Below are positions 23,470-30,297 of a stretch of 64,000 nt of DNA, piece after piece. Numbering within the stretch: the first letter of the stretch is position 1; the number at the start of each line of letters is the position of its first letter. Position numbers and translations under genes: made by a program. Source of the stretch: JAGWRI01 sp963728785 (GTDB taxonomy: Bacteria; Gemmatimonadota; Gemmatimonadetes; Gemmatimonadales; Gemmatimonadaceae); assembly GCA_963728785.1 (NCBI GenBank), contig CAVSKV010000002.1, positions 496,001-560,000 of the forward strand, in the 5' to 3' direction. The notes under the pieces were generated by a model that saw nothing but the letters and a program-made list of their open reading frames with translations, did no database searches and was not told the DNA's origin.

Positions 23470-24171
23470 ATGAAAACACAGATGCCAGCCACGATTCGCG
23501 ACACTCGGGTCCGACTGCCCGTCGGCCCGGTCACCCTTGACGGCGATCTGTCCATTCCCGATGGCGCGACCGGTCTCGTGCTATTCGCGCACGGCAGTGG
23601 CAGCAGCCGGCTCAGCCCGCGCAATATCCAGGTCGCGCGCGGCCTGCAGGACGCCGGCCTGGCGACGCTGCTGTTCGACCTGCTCACCGCAGAAGAGGGC
23701 GCCGAAGATGCATTCACTGGCCACCTGCGCTTCGACATCGATCTCCTCGCACAGCGGCTGCTCGGCGTCACCGACCTCATGCTCGACGGGTTCGCGGGCC
23801 AGATCTGGCGGTTGGGGTACTTCGGTGCAAGCACCGGCGCCGCAGCGGCGCTCATCGCCGCATCGCACCGACACGAGGGCGTCCACGCCGTGGTATCGCG
23901 CGGCGGGCGCCCCGATCTCGCCGGCAGCGCACTGGCCGGCGTGCAGGCACCGACACTGCTCATCGTCGGTGAGCACGACCGCGTGGTGATCGACCTCAAC
24001 CAGGACGCGTACGAACGGCTCTGGTGCGTGAAACAGTTGGTGATCGTGCCGCACGCCACGCACCTGTTCGAGGAACCCGGCACGCTCGAAGAAGTCACCC
24101 GCCTGGCCGGTGGCTGGTTCGAGCACTACTTGATGATGAAGCGCGCACCGCACGAGAGCGCGCTCCAGTAG
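23470..24171 (+). CDS. Dienelactone-hydrolase-like alpha/beta hydrolase
   Basis: An alpha/beta hydrolase of 233 residues. The ATG at 23470 follows AAGGAGGT, a near-ideal ribosome-binding site. The oxyanion segment LVLFAHGSGSSRLSPRN, the nucleophile elbow GYFGASTGAAAAL (Ser), the Asp in IVGEHDRVV and the His in PHATHLFEEPG can all be seen. This protein type is commonly linked to PRTase-fold genes like the one two positions upstream. The reaction is unknown. It is the last gene of the stress cluster; a GC-rich hairpin follows about 40 bp downstream. Confidence 0.88.
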   Translation: MKTQMPATIRDTRVRLPVGPVTLDGDLSIPDGATGLVLFAHGSGSSRLSPRNIQVARGLQDAGLATLLFDLLTAEEGAEDAFTGHLRFDIDLLAQRLLGVTDLMLDGFAGQIWRLGYFGASTGAAAALIAASHRHEGVHAVVSRGGRPDLAGSALAGVQAPTLLIVGEHDRVVIDLNQDAYERLWCVKQLVIVPHATHLFEEPGTLEEVTRLAGGWFEHYLMMKRAPHESALQ

Positions 24172-24211
24172 GCGCCAAGGGTCGGCGCCAGCCAGCATGG
24201 AGACCCCAACG

Positions 24212-24240
24212 GGGCCCGCGTCGCGCTGCGATGCGGGCCC
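24212..24240 (+). terminator. Putative terminator of the stress cluster
   Basis: GGGCCCGC (24212-24219) pairs perfectly with GCGGGCCC (24233-24240) over a 13-nt loop and is followed by TGTTCCGTTCC, a weak T-rich tract. It lies 40 bp after the hydrolase stop at the end of the plus-strand cluster. Confidence 0.55.
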
Positions 24241-24361
24241 TGTTCCGTTCCCTGGTCAGAGTCACGCAATGTGAAGCGGTCGCCTGAAGCGTGACGAATC
24301 CGGGCAGAGGCGAGCCACGGGATCGTGGCGCAGGAAGATGCACCCCCATATATATTGATTC

Positions 24362-24568
24362 ATGAGCAACCCCGTCGCTGAAACCGGCCCGCCGGCCACG
24401 ACGCCCGCCGAGAACCCTCCTGTGCCACCGGCGAAGGGGGCGGGGGGTTCGTCGTATGCGCCACCCACACGCAAGACGTTTGGAACGATCGCCGAGCTGA
24501 CGGCTGCCGTGGGGCCCAGAGGCAGGTCGGACCGCGGCCGGGGCAGCGCCCGCCGCACCGGCTTCTGA
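24362..24568 (+). CDS. Small Pro-rich hypothetical protein (possibly leaderless)
   Basis: A 68-residue frame, N-terminally rich in Pro, Ala and Thr, with a basic Arg/Gly tail (PRGRSDRGRGSARR) and a middle KTFGTIAELTAAVG that looks protein-like. There is no Shine-Dalgarno, but TATATT (24351-24356) lies six bases before the ATG, where a -10 would put transcription start at or next to the A of ATG, i.e. a leaderless message. It ends directly against the convergent CopD-like stop. If it is not real, 24172-24568 holds only the hairpin. Confidence 0.4.
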   Translation: MSNPVAETGPPATTPAENPPVPPAKGAGGSSYAPPTRKTFGTIAELTAAVGPRGRSDRGRGSARRTGF

Positions 24569-25069
24569 TCACACGCCGCGCGCCAGCCCCACCGCGACGA
24601 TCACGACGATCAATCCGAGGATGACGTTTGCCCGCGCCAGCAGCGCCGCCTGGCGCCGCAGGCGCACGGCCTCCGGCGATCCCGGCCCGGCCCGGCCCGC
24701 CCGCGGCCCCGTAATGAAATCGTGAACAACGCTTACCACGAGCATCGCCGCCACCGCCCCCAGCTTGATCGCCAGCGTGCGCCCCTGCCCCGTCCGCCAG
24801 AACGCGGCGTTCCCCAGCAGCCCGTTCCATTGCAGCCAGTGCCGGTAATGCAGGTTGATCACGCCCGTCAGGAGCAGCACAGCGATCGCCCACCATCCTG
24901 CGGTGCGGAACCGCACCCCCAGCTCCTGGAACAGCTGCTGCCGCAGGGACGGCGGCTCGACCGCCCGCAGGGCCGGCGCACCAACCAGCGCCAGAAAGAA
25001 CATCCCGCCGAGCCAGAACATGGCCGCGAGCACGTGCACCGTGATGTTGACGTAGTAAGGAAACGGCAT
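24569..25069 (-). CDS. CopD-like integral membrane protein
   Basis: An approximately 166-residue protein with four predicted transmembrane helices (residues about 7-29, 58-78, 97-117 and 142-163). The His-containing first helix (VNITVHVLAAMFWLGGMFF) and the NLHYRHW motif resemble the CopD/PcoD copper-resistance membrane family and related DUF4149 proteins. The ATG at 25069 gives the family-like N-terminus; longer frames reach the neighbouring promoter. Copper is a possible but unproven substrate. It is divergent from the HlyD efflux operon. Confidence 0.7.
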   Translation of the reverse strand: MPFPYYVNITVHVLAAMFWLGGMFFLALVGAPALRAVEPPSLRQQLFQELGVRFRTAGWWAIAVLLLTGVINLHYRHWLQWNGLLGNAAFWRTGQGRTLAIKLGAVAAMLVVSVVHDFITGPRAGRAGPGSPEAVRLRRQAALLARANVILGLIVVIVAVGLARGV

Positions 25070-25143
25070 GGCGGTAAGATGCGCGGCGTGGGCATGCCGC
25101 GAAACCGCGATCGTACGCGCCCCACCCGCGGTGCCAGGGGGCC

Positions 25144-25172
25144 TTGACGAATTCAAACAGTCGTTTTATACA
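25144..25172 (+). promoter_or_regulatory. Sigma-70 promoter of the HlyD-ABC-TetR operon
   Basis: TTGACG (25144-25149) and TATACA (25167-25172) are separated by exactly 17 bases, a close match to the consensus. They lie 61 bases before the HlyD start. The -10 and spacer are embedded in a palindromic operator, so a bound repressor would block RNA polymerase. Confidence 0.75.
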
Positions 25173-25182
25173 TCTGTTTGAA
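25152..25182. promoter_or_regulatory. Palindromic operator, probable TetR site
   Basis: TTCAAACAG (25152-25160) and CTGTTTGAA (25174-25182) form a perfect 9-bp inverted repeat with a 13-bp AT-rich centre. It overlaps the promoter spacer and -10 upstream of the efflux operon. The operon's last gene encodes a TetR-family regulator, the natural candidate to bind here and control its own operon. Confidence 0.75.
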
Positions 25183-25232
25183 CCCTGAACGCCGCTTCGC
25201 CCCTGGCGAGTCGCCGGCGCGGAGTGCCTCGC

Positions 25233-26288
25233 ATGAACCGCAAGCTCCTGCTCATTGCTGCCGGCGTCGTCGTCGCGGCCGGCGCGGTCGCCGCCTACTT
25301 CGCGCTGCGCCCTCCGACCACGCTCACGCTCACCGGCATCGTCACCACCAACGACGTGGTCGTGAGCCCGCAGATCGCCGGCCAGCTCACCCGCCTGCTC
25401 GTCACCGAAGGCGACTCCGTCCAGGCCAATCAGGTCTTGGCCGTGCTCTCGCCCAGCGAACTGGAAGCCGACCGCACCTTCTACACGCGCAGCGCCCAGG
25501 CGATGACGTCGCAGGTGCAGGCGGGCGTGTCGGACCTCAAGTTCCAGGAGACGCAGGCCACCGAGCAGCTTCGCCAGGCGCGCGCCACGCTCGCCGCCGC
25601 CCGCTTCCAGGCCACCGAGGACTCGGCCACCATGGTCAACGTCAAGCGCGTGCTCGAACGCTACGAGGTGCTCTTCGTGACCGGCGGGGTGGCCCCTCAG
25701 CAGCTCGACTCGGCGCGGACGGCGTATACCGTCGCCTCGTCGCGCTACGACGGATCCTCGCGGCAGGTGGAGGCGCAGCAGGCCGCGGTGGCCCTCGCGC
25801 AGGCGGCGGAAGACCAGGTCGCGGCTCGCCGCAGCACGCTCCAGTCCACGCGGCAGCAGCAGGCCGCCGCGGTGGCGCAGACCACGAAGGCCGACGTGCG
25901 CCTGGGTTATGCCGAGATCCGCGCCCCGATGGCCGGCATCATCGACGTGCGCGCGGCGCGCGTCGGCGAATTCGTCAACGCCGGCCAGGCCATCGTCACG
26001 CTCATCAACCCCGACAGCTTGTGGGTTCGCGCCGACGTCGAGGAGACCTATATCGACCGCGTGCGTCTCGGGGACACGCTCACCGTCCGTCTGCCATCGG
26101 GCCAGACGCGCACCGGCACCGTGTTCTATCGTGCAGTTGACGCCGACTACGCAACCCAGCGCGACGTGAGCCAGACCAAGCGCGACATCAAGACGTTCGA
26201 GATCCGGCTCCGCGTGAACAACGCGGACCGCCGGCTCGCCGACGGCATGACGGCCTATGTCATGCTGCCGCTGGACCGCGCCAGATGA
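25233..26288 (+). CDS. HlyD-family membrane fusion protein
   Basis: A periplasmic adaptor of 351 residues for a tripartite or ABC efflux system. It has an N-terminal membrane anchor (LLLIAAGVVVAAGAVAAYFAL). A lipoyl/barrel half near residues 35-75 (VVVSPQIAGQLTRLLVTEGDSVQANQVLAVL) is followed by a long Gln/Ala/Arg coiled coil (about 80-215). The second lipoyl half (GYAEIRAPMAGIIDVRAARVG) and a beta-barrel domain (WVRADVEETYIDRVRLGD) come next. GGAG eight bases upstream supports the ATG over the GTG three codons earlier. It overlaps the ABC ATPase start by ATGA. The layout mirrors the E. coli YbhG-YbhFSR system. Confidence 0.92.
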   Translation: MNRKLLLIAAGVVVAAGAVAAYFALRPPTTLTLTGIVTTNDVVVSPQIAGQLTRLLVTEGDSVQANQVLAVLSPSELEADRTFYTRSAQAMTSQVQAGVSDLKFQETQATEQLRQARATLAAARFQATEDSATMVNVKRVLERYEVLFVTGGVAPQQLDSARTAYTVASSRYDGSSRQVEAQQAAVALAQAAEDQVAARRSTLQSTRQQQAAAVAQTTKADVRLGYAEIRAPMAGIIDVRAARVGEFVNAGQAIVTLINPDSLWVRADVEETYIDRVRLGDTLTVRLPSGQTRTGTVFYRAVDADYATQRDVSQTKRDIKTFEIRLRVNNADRRLADGMTAYVMLPLDRAR

Positions 26289-27280
26289 AAGTCGCGATCG
26301 ACGTTCGAGACATCACGAAGAAGTTCGGGGACTTCACCGCGGTCGACCACATCTCCTTCGCGGTGGACGAGGGCGAGGTATTCGGCCTGCTTGGCCCGAA
26401 CGGCGCCGGCAAGTCCACCCTCATCCGGATGTTGACGACCCTGCTCCTGCCCACGTCGGGCGCGGCGTCCGTCGCCGGATACGACATCGTGAAGCAACAG
26501 GACGAAGTGCGACGCTCGATCGGCGTCATCCCGCAGGCCATGACGAGCGATCTCGAACTGAGCGCCAGAGAGAACCTGCTCATCTTCGCCAAGCTGTACA
26601 GCGTGCCGCGCGAGAAGCGCAAGCAACTGATCGCCGACCTGCTGGCGGCCGTCGAACTCACCCAGTGGGCCGACGCCCCGGTGAAGAACCTCTCCGGCGG
26701 CATGCGTCGGCGCGTGGAGATCGCGCGCGGCCTGGTGCATGAACCGACGATTCTGTTCCTCGACGAACCCACGACCGGGCTCGATCCGGTGTCGCGCGTC
26801 TCGGTGTGGGAGATGCTGCGCAAGATCAAATCGGAACGCGACCTGACGGTGTTGCTCACCACCCACTACATGGACGAGGCGGACAAGCTGTGCGAGCGCG
26901 TGGCGATCGTCGATCACGGAAAGCTCATGGCGCTCGATTCGCCAATGAAACTCAAGGCGGCCATTCCGGGGGAGAACACGCTGGAGGTAAGCTTTGCCGG
27001 GGCGCCCGCCGGCTGGGGCGACCGGCTCCGGGCCCTGCCTGGGGTGGACCACGTCGACGCCAAGCCGCCGGTGTTCCGCCTTACCTCCAACGCCGGCCCC
27101 GCCACCACCACGGCTCTTCTCGCCGCCGCCACTGCGGCCGGCGTGGAAGTGAAGTCGCTGGCCGTGGAGAGTACTTCGCTGGACGACGTGTTCGTGCACT
27201 ACACCGGCCACCAGTTGCGCGACGCCCTGCAGGAGCAGCCGATGAGCGAGCGCCGCAGCATGGCCCGGCAGGCGAGGTAA
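26285..27280 (+). CDS. ABC transporter ATP-binding protein (drug-export type)
   Basis: A 331-residue ATPase energising the adjacent ABC-2 permease. Walker A GPNGAGKST is at residues 37-45, the signature LSGGM at 136-140, Walker B ends at Asp160-Glu161 (ILFLDEPT) and the switch His is near 194 (TTHYMDE). The approximately 90-residue C-terminal extension (LEVSFAGAPAGW onwards) is usual for the daunorubicin-resistance subfamily. It is translationally coupled to the HlyD gene upstream and followed four bases later by the permease. Confidence 0.95.
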   Translation: MKVAIDVRDITKKFGDFTAVDHISFAVDEGEVFGLLGPNGAGKSTLIRMLTTLLLPTSGAASVAGYDIVKQQDEVRRSIGVIPQAMTSDLELSARENLLIFAKLYSVPREKRKQLIADLLAAVELTQWADAPVKNLSGGMRRRVEIARGLVHEPTILFLDEPTTGLDPVSRVSVWEMLRKIKSERDLTVLLTTHYMDEADKLCERVAIVDHGKLMALDSPMKLKAAIPGENTLEVSFAGAPAGWGDRLRALPGVDHVDAKPPVFRLTSNAGPATTTALLAAATAAGVEVKSLAVESTSLDDVFVHYTGHQLRDALQEQPMSERRSMARQAR

Positions 27281-27284
27281 GAGC

Positions 27285-28400
27285 GTGCAGCGCGCCTGGG
27301 CGATCATCGAACGCGACCTGCGCCGGTTCCGCAGGAGCCCGATGCTCATCGTGATGTCGCTGTTCATGCCGGTGGTGCAGCTGGTGGTGCTCGGACACGC
27401 CATTGGCGGCAACATCAAGCATCTCAAGGTCGCCCTGGTGGATGAGGATGGCGGCGTGCCGGCCATACGGATCCACGCGATGGCCAATGCGATCACCGCC
27501 AACGCGGCCGTCTTCTCCATGGTGCCGTATGCCGACCGCGGACAGGCGGTGACCGCCCTGCGGAACGGGAAGGTGGACGGCGTGCTGACCATCCCGCCCG
27601 GCTTCTCGCGGCGCGTGCTGTCGGGCGACAACCCGCGCGTCGCTCTGATCGAGGACAACACGGACGCCTTCGCCAGCGCCACACTGGCCGGCGAATTCTC
27701 CAGTCTGCTCGGCGCCTACAACGTGCCGCCGCCCACCAGCAACCGGATTTCGCAGCAGGCCACGCTCGAGACCGTGGAACTCTATCCGTACGTCCCGTAC
27801 ATCCAGTACCTGCTGCCGGGTACCATCGTCATGTCGATCTTCATGATGGTGATGATCGGCGGCGGCATCATCTTCATTGACGACAAGGCGCGGGGGCTGC
27901 ACGAAGGATACCTGGTCACCCCGATCACGCGCCTCGAGCTCATCATCGGGTTCAACGTCTCGGGCGCGCTCAAGGCGATGCTCTCGGGGACGGTGCTCAT
28001 GCTCATCGGCTCCGTGATTGCCGGAATCCCGAACCCGCTGGATCCCCTCCGCCTGATGCGTTTGTTCGTCGTCATCGCCATCTCGGCGGTTGCGCTCGTG
28101 AGCCTGATGTTCCTGTTCATGGTGCGCATGGAAGACCCGCTCCTGCCGCGGGCCCTGTTCGGAGTCCTCAACACGCTGCTCTGGTTCCCCAGCGGTGCCA
28201 TCTACCCGACCGCGGCGTTTCCTGGATGGATGCGGGCGATTGCTGTCGTCGACCCGTTTACCTACGCGGTGAACGCGCTGCAGAACCTGATCCTCAAGAA
28301 CACCGGGTTCGCCGCGATCTGGCCCGATCTTGCGGTCCTGCTCGCCTTTTCGGCGGTCACGATGGGCGCCGCGACCTTGCTATTCAAGCGAACCCTCTGA
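27285..28400 (+). CDS. ABC-2 type transporter permease
   Basis: A membrane-spanning subunit of 371 residues. TM1 lies near residues 20-42 (MLIVMSLFMPVVQLVVLGHA), followed by a large extracytoplasmic domain (residues about 50-175). Five further helices form the C-terminal half (IVMSIFMMVMIGGGIIF, then LIIGFNVSGALKAM and others). The GTG start at 27285 follows the ATPase stop by four bases, with no clear ribosome-binding site. There is only one permease here, where the E. coli system has two, so it would have to dimerise. Confidence 0.93.
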   Translation: MQRAWAIIERDLRRFRRSPMLIVMSLFMPVVQLVVLGHAIGGNIKHLKVALVDEDGGVPAIRIHAMANAITANAAVFSMVPYADRGQAVTALRNGKVDGVLTIPPGFSRRVLSGDNPRVALIEDNTDAFASATLAGEFSSLLGAYNVPPPTSNRISQQATLETVELYPYVPYIQYLLPGTIVMSIFMMVMIGGGIIFIDDKARGLHEGYLVTPITRLELIIGFNVSGALKAMLSGTVLMLIGSVIAGIPNPLDPLRLMRLFVVIAISAVALVSLMFLFMVRMEDPLLPRALFGVLNTLLWFPSGAIYPTAAFPGWMRAIAVVDPFTYAVNALQNLILKNTGFAAIWPDLAVLLAFSAVTMGAATLLFKRTL

Positions 28401-29113
28401 TGAAGTTGCCGACCCACACACCGGCCAAGCGCCGCACGGTTCGCGACCCGCAGGAAGCGGGCGAGCCGCTCGCGCGCGATCTGGCCACGCGCGAGCGGCT
28501 GGTGCAGGCGGCCGCGGCGCGGTTCGCTGAGCACGGGTTCAACAACGTCAGTGTGCGCGACATCTGCGGCGATGCGGGCGCCAACGTGGCCGCCGTCAAC
28601 TATCATTTCGGCGACAAGCTCGGGCTCTACCGCGAAGTCGTCAGCGAGGCCATCGCCGCCATGGCCGCCACCAGCGGGGCGGCCATGATCGCGCCCGACG
28701 GCACCACGCCGGAAGAACGCATCCGTCACTACGTACGGGTGTATCTGCCACGAATTGCCGGGCGTGATTCCGGCATCGACGCGGCCCGCGTGGCGTGGAT
28801 TCACAAGCTCATGCGGCATGAGAGTTCCGAGCCGACGCCGCTCGCGCCGTGGATCGCCGAACAGGCCATCATGCCGCGCGTGGAATATCTCGGCCGCGTC
28901 GTCGCCGAGCTCCTCGCCTGCGAACCCGCCGACCCGCGCGTGCGGCGCTGCGTGATCAGCATCCAGGCGCAGTGTCTGTTCTACGCGCCCGACAAGTTCC
29001 GAGACGCGGCGTTTCCGGGGTGGCCGCCGAGCGGCCCCGACCTGGCCGCGGCGGCCGAGCACATCGCCGAATTCTCGCTGGCCGGCATCCGGCGGGTCGC
29101 CGGGCACCCCTAG
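28400..29113 (+). CDS. TetR-family transcriptional regulator (CecR-like)
   Basis: A 237-residue repressor. The N-terminal helix-turn-helix lies at about residues 30-75 (AAARFAEHGFNNVSVRDICG, then ANVAAVNYHFGDKLGLYREV). The C-terminal ligand-binding domain resembles DUF1956 of CecR/YbiH, the regulator of the E. coli ybhGFSR efflux operon. The ATG shares one base with the permease stop (TGATG). The likely target is the palindrome at 25152-25182 over the operon promoter, giving negative autoregulation released by a toxic ligand. Confidence 0.9.
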   Translation: MKLPTHTPAKRRTVRDPQEAGEPLARDLATRERLVQAAAARFAEHGFNNVSVRDICGDAGANVAAVNYHFGDKLGLYREVVSEAIAAMAATSGAAMIAPDGTTPEERIRHYVRVYLPRIAGRDSGIDAARVAWIHKLMRHESSEPTPLAPWIAEQAIMPRVEYLGRVVAELLACEPADPRVRRCVISIQAQCLFYAPDKFRDAAFPGWPPSGPDLAAAAEHIAEFSLAGIRRVAGHP

Positions 29114-29145
29114 GCGTCGCCGGCGATCCGCCCCGCCCCCGCCCC

Positions 29146-30171
29146 CTACTGAAGGCGGAGGTGCTGCTTGAGGAACGCCACCGTGCGCGGCCAGGCATCC
29201 TTGGCCGCGTCGAGGTTGGCCTGTTCCTGCTCCGCGTTTCGCTGCGGCTGCACCGGATCGTCCTGCGCCCGCATGAATCCATGGACGGCGCCCGGATAAT
29301 TGCGGCCGAAATAGTCCTTGCCCAGCGCGTGCATCGCCGAGTCCACGGCCGGCATCGCCGCGCCGATACGCGCGTCCTTGGCGCCGCTCAGCAGCATCAC
29401 CGGCACCTTGATCCTGGCCAGCGAATCGCCGTCGGGCACAGCGCCGTTCATATACGGAAGTCCGTAGAACGCCACGCCGCCCGAGTAGCCGGCAATGCCG
29501 CCGTTGATCGCGTAGCCCCAACTCGTCGAGCCGCCCCAGCAGAAGCCGATCACGGCGTACTTCTGCTCGGCTGACGGCAGCGACATCGCGTACCGTGCCG
29601 CCGCGGTCACGCCCATGTTTTTCTCAGCGTTCGTGACGCCCCCAATGATCTTTCTCGCGGAGTCGCCGGTTAGCTCGGTCGTCGACGGCCCGCCGCGCAC
29701 GCGAGAGTTGAGATCGGGCGCGATGGCGATGAACCCCTCGGCGGCCGCTTGGTCGGCCACCGCGCGCACCCAGGTGGAGAGCCCGAAGATTTCGTGCACG
29801 ATCACGACCACCGGCGAATGCGCACGATCGGTGACCGGATACACCACCCACGCCATGAGCGAGTCCTTGGAGCCGGGCTCCCACGCGACCTTCACCCATT
29901 CGGCGTGACGAGGGCTGGCGTCGATGCGGGCCGCCGCTGCGTTGGCGCTCGCCGGAAGACCTGGATGGCCTTGGCCACCGCCGGCGGCGGCGGCCGGGTT
30001 CACGACGGGCGCGGCCATCTCGGCGGCCGACATCATCGCCATATGGTCCTCGCCCGCGATGGCGGCCGCGGAGGGGAGTGGCGATGCCGCGTCGGGCGGT
30101 CGGCGTTGGAGGGTGCAGGCGGAGATGGCGGCGGCCAACGCCGCCAGAAGCAAACTGCGGGATACGAACAT
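29146..30171 (-). CDS. Dienelactone-hydrolase lipoprotein
   Basis: A 341-residue hydrolase with an N-terminal lipoprotein signal (LLLAALAAAISAC), so probably anchored facing the periplasm. It has a Met/Ala-rich linker (HMAMMSAAEMAAP). The DLH core shows the Glu of HEIFGL, the Cys nucleophile in GFCWGGS (Cys instead of the common Ser, as in true DLH), the Asp of SGAKDARIG and the His of AVHGFM. Its substrate is unknown; it may detoxify lactones or esters. It is divergent from the large permease gene across 126 bp. Confidence 0.87.
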   Translation of the reverse strand: MFVSRSLLLAALAAAISACTLQRRPPDAASPLPSAAAIAGEDHMAMMSAAEMAAPVVNPAAAAGGGQGHPGLPASANAAAARIDASPRHAEWVKVAWEPGSKDSLMAWVVYPVTDRAHSPVVVIVHEIFGLSTWVRAVADQAAAEGFIAIAPDLNSRVRGGPSTTELTGDSARKIIGGVTNAEKNMGVTAAARYAMSLPSAEQKYAVIGFCWGGSTSWGYAINGGIAGYSGGVAFYGLPYMNGAVPDGDSLARIKVPVMLLSGAKDARIGAAMPAVDSAMHALGKDYFGRNYPGAVHGFMRAQDDPVQPQRNAEQEQANLDAAKDAWPRTVAFLKQHLRLQ

Positions 30172-30297
30172 GAGGCATTCCTGGAGAGGCGGTGCGGCAA
30201 TGCTACCGCCCGCGCGATGAATACGGAAGCCGACCGACGTCCCCCTTTCTCGCGGAGCCGAGCACCGGTATCGTTGGCCCAGCCAACCGGAGACGCG

